Positions 53,481-64,000 of a DNA stretch of 64,000 nt are shown here, one piece after another. The notes beneath the pieces were generated by a model. The model searched no databases. It was not told the origin of the DNA and saw only the letters and a program-made list of their open reading frames with translations. Both the position numbers and the translations under genes were made by a program. Position 1 is the stretch's first letter. Each line of letters begins with the position of its first letter. The DNA is taken from assembly GCF_021155765.1 (NCBI RefSeq), contig NC_060116.1, positions 11,470,001 to 11,534,000 on the forward strand, in the 5' to 3' direction. Origin of the DNA: Diprion similis (lineage: Eukaryota; Arthropoda; Insecta; Hymenoptera; Diprionidae).

Positions 53481-55271
53481 ATGTGCGACGACCGCAAAGT
53501 CATCGGTTTTTGGATATCCGAAAAGAAACGTCAGAAATTAAACTGGTCTGAGTTTGAGAAAGTATGTGCCAAGAATGGATTCACATTGAAAATGGTAAGC
53601 AGCTGACACACGTTTTCGTCGACAAATTATAAGTTAAAGTTAAAAATCTTCCAATTTGCAGGTTAGAATCCTGTTTACAATTTTTGACAATCCGAAATGA
53701 TAACAAGTGTCCTACGATTAATTTCTAGGTTGATCTTAACCCGGATATCGAGAATCAAGGACGTTTGGATATTTTTGTGCATAAATTAACAAATACTCTT
53801 GCATTAGCTGAACATGGCGACCAAAATGTGAGTCACCTACAATTCTACGAACTATCATATCGTAGAAGAATTTTGTCGTTACCCAGATATGGGAAATATA
53901 TCACTGCACATAAACTAGAGGTGTAGAATTTTTATATCCTCACCGGAACGCTGAACGTACGGTGTTAAATGACAAAAATGTGTTTAAAATCAGAGCCCCA
54001 CTTTGTAGCTTTTCTTCGTTAAAGAATTTGTGCATTATTTTTCATTTTCAAATTCCTCCGAAAGAATGGATAGCTAAATTCTTAATTAACAAATTTTTAA
54101 TAAAAGGCAAAGACGATCATCTCAAGGATACAAGAATTCATTAAGAAACGTTCAGAAATGATCGTAATAGATCCTCTGGAAAATGTGAACAATTTACGGA
54201 ACAGGCATAAGTGCTATAGAATAATGAGAAACGCTCTACAACACGATGGTAACACATATAGAAATTTTTTATTACCGTTAACTTATCATCGTTAAGCGTA
54301 GCTCTTTTCTGTTTTTATAGAAGTTCACTACTCTGCAAATTTACGCTACGATTCATGTAGTATGTGACTCATATCTCAGGCGAATAAATACTTTTTTGAC
54401 CAGTCCATGTTTTTTCAGATGTATTTGCTCCAAATTTCGTCGAATTCAAATCCACAAACGTTGAAGAAAACCTGAGCCTTTTAAAGAGGAAAAACGTCAA
54501 ATTTCCATTCTTGTGCAAACCTTTACTTGCACAAGGTTCAACGGATGCACATAAAGTCTGTAAAAATGCTCTTTACCATTCGTTCTTATCAGGCACGAGT
54601 AATCGTGTTTTGACTCAGCATTAAGGCCGTATGTGTATTTCATATTTTTTCAGATGATGGTGATATTCAACAAAGATGGCCTGGAAGATTGCCAGGTTCC
54701 TTGCGTTGCGCAAGATTTCATCAACCATAATGCCATTTTGTACAAACTATATGTAGTCGGAGATAAATTCCACGTAGTTGAACGTCCTAGTCTGAAAAAC
54801 TTTTATACAAAAGACTGCTTGACATCGAATACAATTTTCTTCAACTCTTCTGACATTTGTAAAAGTGGTTCAAATTCTAAATTGTCTATTATATCGGACG
54901 AAGACAAGAATCTTACAATCAAACCAAACTTTGAAATTTTTCAATGGATTGTCAGAACTATCAACAAGGCTTTTGGTCTTACTTTGATAGGAATTGATGT
55001 TGTTATCGAAAATCATACTAAGAAGTATGCAATCATAGATGTTAATATTTTCCCAAGCTATGATGGGTACCCACATTTTTTTGAGCAGCTAATCGAATGC
55101 ATAAAGAAATTAATTGATCAAAAGGTTGCGAGACTAAATAGTAATTCCAACTCAAACAAGTGCCTCAGCGATGACTTAGACTCAGGTTTTGAGAGTGATG
55201 AAAAAAAACGTACTCTCAAAGAATCACGACTTTCTAATGATACTAAGAATGATTCTTCGGTCATACCGTAG
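53481..55271 (+). CDS. ITPK1: Inositol-tetrakisphosphate 1-kinase (complete)
   Basis: ITPK1 is a cytosolic ATP-grasp kinase that phosphorylates inositol tris- and tetrakisphosphates in the route to higher inositol phosphates. Five exons (53481-53594, 53729-53827, 54107-54248, 54419-54555, 54654-55271) join in phase to 369 aa; the human enzyme is 414 aa, the difference being mostly C-terminal. The N-terminal fold shows KVIGFWISEKKRQKLNW and DIFVHKLTNTLALAE; MIVIDPLENVNNLRNRHKCY follows. ATP-grasp landmarks are FPFLCKPLLAQGSTDAHK, VAQDFINHNAILYKLYVVGD and VVERPSLKNF. The metal-binding set matches the family: Asp279 (GIDVV) and Asp293/Asn295 (IIDVNIFPSYDG). The last about 40 residues are Ser/Asn-rich and probably disordered. 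The gene is convergent with crn across a 2.4 kb gap. Confidence 0.95.
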
Positions 55272-57698
55272 TTCGTTCGCTGCACGAAGTGCTATGTAGC
55301 CCGTGTACATTTGTATGACATGTAAGGAACCAGAAAAATGGGCTTAACGTGTTGTAATTTTAAGACGAAATGGAAACTTCAATGATCTTTACTTACGTAA
55401 ATCAATATTCCGTAAATTACAGCTAATATATAAAATCAGTAATACGTTTTATAAAACCGTTGTACCCGTGTAAAAATTGTACAAGTTTTTAAACTTTAGC
55501 ACAAGTTGCCTGATTTATAAAATAACTTTCCGATTAACTTAACATTACAGAGTTCTCAGGAAACATTTTACGGCAAAACCAACTCGTGAAACTGTAAAAT
55601 TTTTGTGAGATTAATATTGTAAGCTCATTTTACATACGTTGCTGATATATAGTTCGGTCAAACATAGCTTGACCATCTACAGTTTTTTAACGCTGCATTT
55701 TATTTTGCGCTAACAAACTCATGAAGTTCCTCACAAATGGTGCTTTTGCATCAGCTAAATATTATTGTAGTCAATCATATAGTTTTTTTTCAACTGGTGC
55801 CAAAACTGAATCCATTTTCAAGTTATTTCGCTTTACTGAAAAGAGAGGACTTTCATATTATGCCGGCGCGGTATAGGATTATCACAAGAATATAAAAAAA
55901 AATGTCCAACCATAAATGGATCACTTGAAACACTGATTATATAAATTCAAACAGCTTATGGGCCAATCCACTAATTATCAACGAATGATCTGGACGTCAA
56001 AAAATTGAATTTATTCTCTTCTAGTATGTACTAAGATTGGAAACTTCACCAAGTTTTAACCTTCTAGGACTTACCGTTCGCCAGAAATGCCACATCAAAG
56101 TTTATTATTTTGACTTGACTGAGGTTTAAACACAAATTATTTTCGTATCGTTACTGGCATGAAAAAATTTGTATCTTATGTGAAAAACTCTCACATTTCC
56201 GACTATATTATTCATTTTTGGATAACTTTTCAAAATCAACCTCAAAAACAGGTTTTTAGGCAAAAAACCGCTTCTTCTCATGCGCCGTCAAAATTTATCT
56301 TATTTTTGAGTTTTACATGTTTTCACTCTTGAAACAATATATTTTTAAGTGAAAAATAGAGCTTTAATGAACTTTGAAAAAAGTATATTGATCTTGGGAG
56401 TTTTAAGTTACGAATTTTGGTAAATCTTTGAAAATGACAATGGTACGTTTATACATGCAAATAATGTAAAAAAAGTCGTTCTTGGCCTAAAATAGCCACA
56501 AAGTTTGCCTGGGGTGCAGTGGACCCCGTGTGACCGCAACGGTTTAAGACTTACTATAGCCGTGAATGATTCAGAAATAAAAGTGTTCTGTTAAATTTGA
56601 AAAACAGCCTACAATTAACAAACTTTTATTAATTAAACGTGTCTCACGTGAGATCCTATGACCATCCCACTCTGAAAATTTGGGTTCCTTATTGAAAAAA
56701 TCTCAGCTTTCACATGAAACACTCAAAAGTAAGATAAATTTTGGCGGCGCATGAGAAAAAGCGTTTTTTTTTCCTAAAAATATGTTTTTGAGGTCGATTT
56801 TGAAAAGTTATCAAAAAATGAATAATGTATTTGGAAAGGTGAAAGTTTTTCTCATAAGACGTATATTTTTTCGCAATTTTTTTATACCAGTAACGATAAG
56901 AAAGTAATTCGCGTTTAAACCTCAGTTAGGTGAAAATGATAAACTTTGATGTAGAATTTCTCGCGAACGGTAAATCCTAAAAGTTAAAACTTGGTGAAGT
57001 TTCCAATCTTAGTACATACTAAAAGAGAATAAATTTTCAGACAAATCAATTTTTTGACGTCCAGATCATTCGTTGATAATTGATGAATTGGCGCTTATAT
57101 ACATTGATTGTTCGAAAAACCAACTAATTTATGTTGGAAATTAAGTGAAAAGTACAAGTGCGAATGTTTTTTTATATGTGTCACATACCATATTGGTATG
57201 TTGTATATGAAATGCATGAATCTTCGAGTTGTGCTTAGCATTTCTCTCTATGTCACATAAGAGAAGTAGGGAACACTATTATTGTATTATAGTATTTCGT
57301 CATGTACTGATAAATTTTGATAATAGGTACGAATAAATGTAATTTAAATGAGTTTTAAGAATAAAAACTTGTGGATTTGAATATTGTTTACGACTATGTT
57401 CACTAGAATCGCACACGATAGATGCGATCTCTCGTTCACAATACGTATAGATTCGGATAGCAAAGACAGGAAACCAAATTGAAACGTACAGAGGCATACA
57501 AAATTTGAATGCAAATATTTAGGTTTCAGTTGCATTGTCTGAATCGTAAAGAGAATTTGCGCCAGTAATTTTCGATGGTGGATTACATACTGTTGCACAT
57601 ATCAAAAATTGTTACTTTCGAAATACATTTTATTGTAAGATTCAAAATTAGTTGAAGAATTTACAATGAAATAAAAATGCGTGAATGATTTGAATGGG
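55272..57698. other. Convergent intergenic region between ITPK1 and crn
   Basis: AT-rich 3' flanks of both genes, with a 1.13 kb inverted-repeat element filling about half of the gap. No coding potential was recognised. Confidence 0.7.
55960..57094. mobile_element. Foldback-type inverted-repeat element, ~1.13 kb, non-autonomous
   Basis: The left arm (55960 to about 56320) and right arm (about 56715-57094) are imperfect reverse complements over 360-380 bp. Left end: GGGCCAATCCACTAATTATC. Right end on the opposite strand: GCGCCAATTCATCAATTATC. Both continue with CAACGAATGATCTGGACGTC. Other shared blocks are GTTTAAACAC/CGTTTAAACC and the inner GCGCCGTCAAAATTTATCTT (left) against GCGCCGCCAAAATTTATCTT (right). 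The roughly 400 bp centre is unique and has no ORF of note. TTAT directly flanks both ends (55956-55959 and 57095-57098), a possible 4-bp target duplication. The superfamily is undetermined. Confidence 0.75.
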
Positions 57699-60600
57699 TT
57701 AACTAGGCGTGGTTTCTGATAATACTGTGGTACCATTTGAAACCGGGTCTTGGGTAGCTTCTTTTTGTTTCTTCCATGCTTTAGCAGAAGCCAATAGTTT
57801 GAGATTTGGCCTCTGAGATTCGTCTTCTGGAAAAACGAAATCAAATACCTCCTCCCAACCTTCTTCAGCCTGTAAAAAAACATCGTATCGTGTAGTATAA
57901 AGTGCAGTTAATTGTCTAATAAGGATTATATTCAACTGTTTGTATCTAATGAAAATCATTTTTCCTTCTCCAAAAATAAGTAACGCGCTTACTCCGTCAT
58001 CTCCGACGATTCGTCTCCGTCTTTTGATTCTCCGTGGCATTTTGTCCATAATTTTCGCCTGACTATCTTCGTCACCTTTTTCAGTTTCAAAGTCTCGCCA
58101 TGCTTCCAAAAGCAATGCACGACTTTCTTTATCTCCATTTGTCCGCAGTGCATCATTACCTCGCTCAAAGACACGTCGTGCCAACGCTATGTTATCTGGG
58201 CCATCGTCTGTCACGTAATTTCCCAATTCAAACTTGGCATACGCTATCCATACCTGCAAAAACAAAAAATGGCAAGCATTTAACCAAATACCACGGATTC
58301 AATAGAATCCATCCACGTAAATAAGAGAAACTCACTTTAACGTGCATTGTACGTTCCAAAAGTCTCTCAAATAGTTGTCTTGCATTTTCTGTTTCTTCTT
58401 GAGATATTTCGAAGTCTATGTATGATTTCCATAATAGTTCTGGCATGTCCAATCTATTTTACAGAGCAATTAACGGATTACAGCATTTATTAAAATATGA
58501 AACACTATGCAATCGCATGGAAAATAAACATATATAGATTGTGGATTACAATGTGAAAATGTAATAGATGCATGGCATACCTTGGTTGAGTAACTGCTAA
58601 TTCGTAAATTGCCCGTGCTCGATCTACATCGCCCAGGAGAGTTTCAAGTTCTGCAAACTAAAATAAATACTTCAAATCAATTAATTGACCACTTGAGTTG
58701 CTGAACTCCGTGCTAGGGGAAAAATAGGAATACAAACCTTCATCCAAGTAGTACAATTCTCTGGTCCAAATTCAAGAAACTTTTGGTATAATATTCTGCA
58801 TCTGTCAAACTCTCGAAGTTGAATTTCTAAATCTATGTAGCCTCGAAATAGTTTATCTCTTGGAGACATGCCTAGAGCCATACCCTGTTGGGAAAAGATA
58901 ACTTCCAGAAAAAAAAAACCTCCGAATAGATTCATAATAAAATACACATAATAAAATTTTTCACTTACCAGCATTTTTCTTGCTACTTGTAGATTTTTTT
59001 GTCTAATTTCAAAGTGGGCATAAAGCAGCCATATTTTTGAGAATGTGAACTGCTTGTGTGGGATTAATTCAAGACAGGCTCTATACACTTGACGACATCT
59101 TTCTATATCCTCAGTTTCGAGTTCTTCAAACAATGCGTAATTTATCCACAAGTAAATATATCTACGCCAATATTGTTTTTCCTGTGCACATTAATAAAAA
59201 CTTGCAGTCAAAACCAAGTACTCGAGTATTCAAAACAATTTTTCATGTTGAATGTAGAAAATTACCTTTGTAGGCGGTACATTTGCTATTGCACGTTCGT
59301 AAGTTTCTCTAACAAGGTCTATGTCAGTTTCAGACTCAACTAATCGTAAATAATCAAACCACGCATCATAATTGGATGGATTTTCTTTGACCTCCTGTTC
59401 ATACTGATGCTTTCTTTTGCTCACAATGACATCTTCAATACCTGTTTATTCACAAATAGTTAAAAATCTAGCGCAATTACTTTTCATGTAAAACTCGTCA
59501 ATCGGCTGAGTTCTCTCAAAAGCGTATGGAAAATGATAAAAAATATTACCTGATCGATCACCATATTTCTTCTCATGTATCGTGTAAGCTTTGTATACTT
59601 CTTGAGTTCGATCTTTTGGAATGTGGTCCAAAGCATACTTATATATGACTCGTGCGCGATCATGCTGAAAGTTGCAAAAATTTGAAATTACATCATCTGA
59701 TGTGAATTTTTCTGATCATTTCTACAGACCACTCTTGATCTAGCCCAGCTAAATTCAGATAACTCAAATCTTACCTCTCTCTGACCTTCCTCAAACTTGG
59801 CAAAGGCAACAAACAATTTTTCATCTAAACTTTCGTCGCCATAGAAAGTGACTGCACGTTCGAATACATTACGAGCACCGTTAAGGAAGCCATGAGTCTC
59901 TTCAAACCTAGCATATTTTATCCAATGCTTTACATCGGGATGTACCATAACAAAACGTTCATAAATATAACGTGCTCTGTCTATTTCTTTGTAACGTAAC
60001 TCGAACTTTATATAAGTTTGCCAAGCCTGTTCATCAGGTTCCCATTCCATCCAACGTTCGAACACTTGACGGGCTCCTATGGGTGAGACAAGATCAAATC
60101 TAGTTACGCAAATGCACAGTGATACAATTCTTTCCGAAATTTGATCCGGTTATTTCTCTGAGTATGCTGATTGTAAGGTTTAGGACATTACCGGCAATAT
60201 TTTCTAGCATTTCTTCCATGTACGTATACTTGTACCAGAATTGATTTGCTCTTGGGAGAATTGTCACAGCACGGTCCCACAAATTCCTCGCATGGTTCAC
60301 CTGCCGGTTCCGCATTTCCATTTCTGTGTACTTCAACCATAGTGTTATATTTCGATGATCTACGTCTAGAGCACGCTCGTATATTGATCTGAAATTCGAA
60401 GATTCAGTTTCAAAAACAATTTTTCTAATCATTAGAATTTTACCATACAACACCTGAATGTTTTAATCGCCTAATGTGTTTTAGCTTACCTTGCTCTCTG
60501 TATCTCCTTCTGACTTTCTTCCCATTGTGCGTATTTTATCCAGTTTGATATTACCGAACGATTCTTTCGAATATTATCTTCGAATGCTTTCCGTTTACGA

Positions 60601-61006
60601 TGCTGGTAATCGGCCAACTCATGTGGATCGGAGATCTTTTGTTTTGGTGGCTTTACGAACATGAAAATTAACGTGTTAATTTTTTTGAACAACTTTTTTT
60701 TAATCAAGGGTAATTTAACTTCACTTACAGGTGGTAATATTTCCAAGTCTCTTTCCTTGGCCTCCCGGAGCAGCTGTTCAGCAGTGATTTGAATCTCTGC
60801 GGGTGCTTTATTTTTTACCTGGATGTATCGGAGATGCACAAAATACACGGTTTAATACATTGAAAATTATACCCTCGTGACAGAAAAATGCGTCAAGAAA
60901 TTTTTGAGATACAGTAAAAACTAACCTCTGTCCTAACGTAAAATCGAAAAGTAATAATAGGAAAACTTACCTTTGCCACCTTTGGCATTTTCTGTGGCTT
61001 TTCCAT
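57699..61006 (-). CDS. crn: Crooked neck / crooked neck-like protein 1, HAT-repeat splicing factor (complete)
   Basis: Crn (CRNKL1, yeast Clf1/Syf3) is a scaffold of the NineTeen/Prp19-associated complex needed for spliceosome activation. Thirteen coding exons all join in phase to 687 aa: 61006-60971, 60818-60729, 60650-60490, 60388-60192, 60076-59775, 59664-59550, 59441-59266, 59181-58969, 58884-58738, 58657-58581, 58453-58336, 58253-57993 and 57869-57699. The protein starts [20 protein letters not shown], then [20 protein letters not shown], typical of the family. Half-a-TPR (HAT) repeats follow across most of the length with the expected W...Y..FE and A..I/V(Y/F)ERA pattern, for example [24 protein letters not shown] and [13 protein letters not shown]. 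The basic IKRRRRI stretch near the C-terminus could be a nuclear signal. The length is close to fly crn and to the core human isoform. Confidence 0.97.
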
Positions 61007-63679
61007 GATGAACGGATTAGTTTCACCACATCAATTCAATAATTAGGTCATAAACGTGTTATTATTTCGTTGTTGTTTGACAAATTTTTCAGCACACACA
61101 CACATCTGCTCTGAGGCAAACGTTGACACGGTCACGAACGACGTAAAAATTTGAGAGCGCGTCCAACGGAGAAAATACCGAAAGTGCGCAGTTCACGTAG
61201 TGTTAACTTCACGCACTAATAGCGTCTAATAGGAAAACTTGAAAGATAACTTTTTAGGAAACTTGGAAATATCTGCAAAGCTATGTCACACGAACAATAT
61301 ACTAACCAATTCGCACTCAAAGAGAACTGAATGCTCGTGCTGATTGATTTTCGAAACCGTAATTGCATCAATAATGTCCTGCAGCGAAGGACAAATAAAG
61401 CTTCCTGATAAAAAAATCAAGCCCCTAAATATTTCTTAATTATAGCACCTAAAGAGTACAGAGTAAATACATGTTTTATGACCCTACATGATGCATGGTC
61501 AATTCTTTCAAAATGGCTTCGCCGATATTGTCCATTGTGAAATTGTTATACGTTTATAAAAATCAGAATACACTTCATCAAAGATTTGAAGAATATATGA
61601 AATGGCACGTGTAACAGTTTTGCAGAATCAGTCAACGCCGTGTGTAACGAAACATGTCCAGAAGTAAATCTTATTGTTAGTCGATTGAATAATTTTTACA
61701 AAAATTCAATATTCGGAGAAACTACACTTTAGAATAACACTGCAAGACTGCAAAAACTGAACACAAAAAGATCGGGTAGTGAATAAAATGAATAATTTCG
61801 AATCTTACTTGAGTTCACGTACGCCACACCAAACGAAACTCCAAACAGACGATTTCAATAGCTGAAGCGCCTTCGCGGTGTCCAGTTGCTCGATTATACT
61901 CCGCAGGAATCCCACAAATACACAATAAAATATTGAACACTAATTTCCACAATACATTTTTCACTTTGGTGATGACAAATACTTTCGGAGGAAGTGCACT
62001 AGAAAATTCGACCGTTAATTTTTGATGGCGGAACCTGGATTGTTTGTCGATCGTCGATTGTTTATACGGAGAAGCCAGCGGTCGCAAAGCCCACTCAAAT
62101 CCGACCTGATCATCTACTAATTGTGAGTAAAACTGATGCTTTAATATTCTATAACGCGTATAGAATCGTGATGACCTCGGCTTTTTGTAGATTGATCAGA
62201 GTGAATCGGGGTGAATAAATGTCCGGATAAAAAATATTTGAAATGTAAAAACTGTAAGTAACAAAGTGAAGTGCGCGAGAAAATTCGACCTTCGAGTTTT
62301 TATGGCGGCACCTGGATTGTTTGTCGATCGTCGATTGTTTATACGGAGAAGCCAGCGGTCACGAATCCCACTCAAATCCGACCTGGACATCTACTAATTG
62401 TGAGTAAAATTGTGAGTAATTGAGACCTCGGATTTTCATAGATTGATCACAGTAAATCTCGGTAAATAAACGTCCGCATGAAAAACATTAAAAATGTAAA
62501 AACTGTAAATGAAAACGCGAGAAAATTCGACCATTGAGTTTTTATGACGGTACCTGGTTTGTTTGTCGATCGTCGATTGTTTATACGGAGAAGCCAGCGG
62601 TCACAAATTCCACTCAAATCCGACCTGGACATTTACTAATTGTGAGTAAAACTGATGCTTTAATATTATTTTAAATGAAAACGTGAAGTGCGCGAGAAAA
62701 TTTAAAATTTGATCGTCAAGTTTTTGTGGCGATACCTGAATTGTTTGTCGGTCGTCGATTGTTCATACAGAGATGTTACCAGTCACAACTCTCGCTAGAA
62801 TCCGGCCTGCTCATCTACTAATTGTGAGTAAAACTGATGCTTTAATATATATTCGTAGCTCGTAGTTTGATCAGAGTGAATCCCGATAAATACATATATT
62901 CAGATGAAAAACAAGAACTGTAAGTAAAAACATCAAGTACCGAAATTAACTCACAATAAAGAGACACAAAATACTTGTAGCCAATCTTGGCGTGAAATCA
63001 GGATAGAATGCCAAGCAGTTACACTATCTCAAATTACGATACTACTGACAATATTTTGCCGTCAATTGAAAGCTTATAAAGTTTGTTAATTATTAATTCA
63101 TACTGCCCCTCGTTATGGTAAATATGCTCTTTATATTATCAACTGCTTTTAGATATGCCATAGTACAATAGACTTCTGGTCGGTAACCGACTTGCATTTA
63201 TCGAACAGAATATTTCACAAATTAGTTGTACGTTATGCCATCTGTATAGATAGATTTTATGTATATCATTCAAGCACATCGTGTGCATGCAACACAACGT
63301 CGATTGCGGCGCCTCCGAGTATTGTGTCGAGATTGTGTGACCGATTAATTATTGGTCAGGAAATCACGCAATAAAATGTTCTTAACGAACTTGTTACTTA
63401 AGAAAGTGAAAAGCAAGTAAGTGCATAGATTGATACTGTTTATATTTACTGTGAATAGATCGTATTAGTAATGGGCTGGGAAGTTTATTTATAGGTTAGA
63501 ATCACGGTTCAATTGCCTTACAGTAATTCACTTATAAAAGTCGACGTCTTAAAGATCATTTCATTAGTTTTTATGCGATCAGTGTTTTTTAATTTTTGTT
63601 CTTTATTCCATCCATGCCGTAATAATTACAGTAGAATTAAAAAGAACTATGCTAATTTCACTTTAATTTTAGACTCATT
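61007..63679. other. Divergent promoter interval between crn and the right-edge gene
   Basis: It contains the crn 5' UTR/promoter (about 61007-61400), four degenerate tandem repeats (61996-62950) and, at the right, a probable non-coding first exon of the next gene ending at a GTAAGT donor (63417) with acceptor TTTTAG at 63672. No other gene was recognised. Confidence 0.55.
61996..62950. repeat. Degenerate tandem repeat array, four copies of a 175-277 bp unit
   Basis: The shared block runs GAAAATTCGACC, then (T)GGCGG.ACCTGGATTG, TTTGTCGATCGTCGATTG, TTTATACGGAGAAGCCAGCGG, CTCAAATCCGACCTG, and CTACTAATTGTGAGTAAAAC. Copies begin at about 62002, 62279, 62521 and 62696. The last copy is the most diverged. 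Linker length differs between copies because part of the unit (the GTAAAAACTG segment) is shortened. Copies 2 and 3 carry similar minus-strand open frames of about 62 codons that merely reflect the repeat. Confidence 0.85.
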
Positions 63680-64000
63680 ATGGTTCAGATGGAAAGCGCT
63701 GTTACCGGGCATACGTTTAATAAAATACGCGAAAGGCTCGCCGACAAGCTAGAAATACTGCGATTTGATCCACATAGTAAGTGATTTTATTCAACATTCT
63801 TGATCTTTTAGTCTTGTAATTCAATATACTTGGTCTATAACAGGCTTTCTTATTTTTCGTATTGCTCGCTAATTCGTACGTTTGTCAGGTGAATGATTTG
63901 TCGATTTTTTTCATTTCAGTACAACAGATAAGTTTGTACAGAGAGAAAAAGAAGATTCGCAGTATGTAATGGTTTTTCTCTGACACTTCGCTGTAATATT
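63680..64000 (+). CDS. Unrecognised gene, 5' part (first two coding exons)
   Basis: The first coding exon is 63680-63776. Its ATG lies seven bases after a TTTTAG acceptor, and the donor is GTAAGT. The second is 63920-63961 (acceptor TTTCATTTCAG, donor GTATGT). They join in phase to 46 residues plus one base: MVQMESAVTGHTFNKIRERL, then ADKLEILRFDPHIQQISLYR, then EKKKIR. The segment is charged and probably helical, with no signal peptide. I cannot assign the family from this much sequence. A non-coding first exon ending at 63416 (GTAAGT) is likely. The rest of the gene lies beyond the right edge. The second in-frame Met (63689) is an alternative start. Confidence 0.6.

Noticed and set aside
62196-62632. 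Two similar 61-64 codon minus-strand frames (MSRSDLSGI.DRWLLRINNRR)
   Set aside because: Their similarity comes from the tandem repeat. Differences between copies are largely amino-acid changing, giving no sign of protein-level selection.
1-64000. CRISPR arrays, operons, prophage or other bacterial features
   Set aside because: Spliced genes with GT/AG introns and animal-specific families show this is eukaryotic DNA. The only short regular repeats are microsatellites.

Overview
The window looks like nuclear DNA from an insect. It is AT-rich, with introns mostly of 80-250 bp beside a few of 4-10 kb, and many short CpG-containing repeats. The genes belong to conserved animal families. A hymenopteran, perhaps a sawfly, would fit, but this is only an impression from base composition and gene style. 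There is no bacterial or viral organisation. The gene models below were spliced by hand: reading phase was carried across every junction and GT/AG sites were checked.

Layout. (1) 1-2629, minus: the first five coding exons of HYOU1, an ER-lumen Hsp70 relative; the gene runs off the left edge. Its upstream region holds a near-perfect ER-stress element. (2) 3695-4839, minus: a complete TMEM50A. (3) 6712-18022, plus: an unrecognised gene of about 259 aa with a 10.45 kb last intron. A tRNA-Thr(CGU) lies in that intron on the same strand. (4) 18023-32290: 14 kb without a supportable protein gene. It holds GC-rich islands with CRE palindromes, microsatellites and a pair of TTAA-flanked miniature elements. 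(5) 32291-39537, plus: a complete IRF2BP-family transcriptional co-regulator in five exons. (6) About 42665-52803, plus: an unrecognised, very large (about 2840 aa), Asn/Ser/Lys-rich protein with a repeated cysteine motif and a separate eight-Cys cluster. (7) 53481-55271, plus: a complete ITPK1. (8) 55960-57094: a 1.13 kb foldback element with arms of about 360-380 bp, between two convergent genes. (9) 57699-61006, minus: a complete crooked neck (crn/CRNKL1) in 13 coding exons. (10) 61996-62950: four degenerate tandem repeats in the divergent promoter interval. (11) 63680-end, plus: the first two coding exons of an unrecognised gene that runs off the right edge.

The genes are unrelated housekeeping or regulatory genes (ER folding, nuclear co-regulation, inositol phosphate signalling, pre-mRNA splicing) and do not form a pathway. 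The least explained items are the giant cysteine-motif protein, the small gene containing the long intron, and the two inverted-repeat element types.
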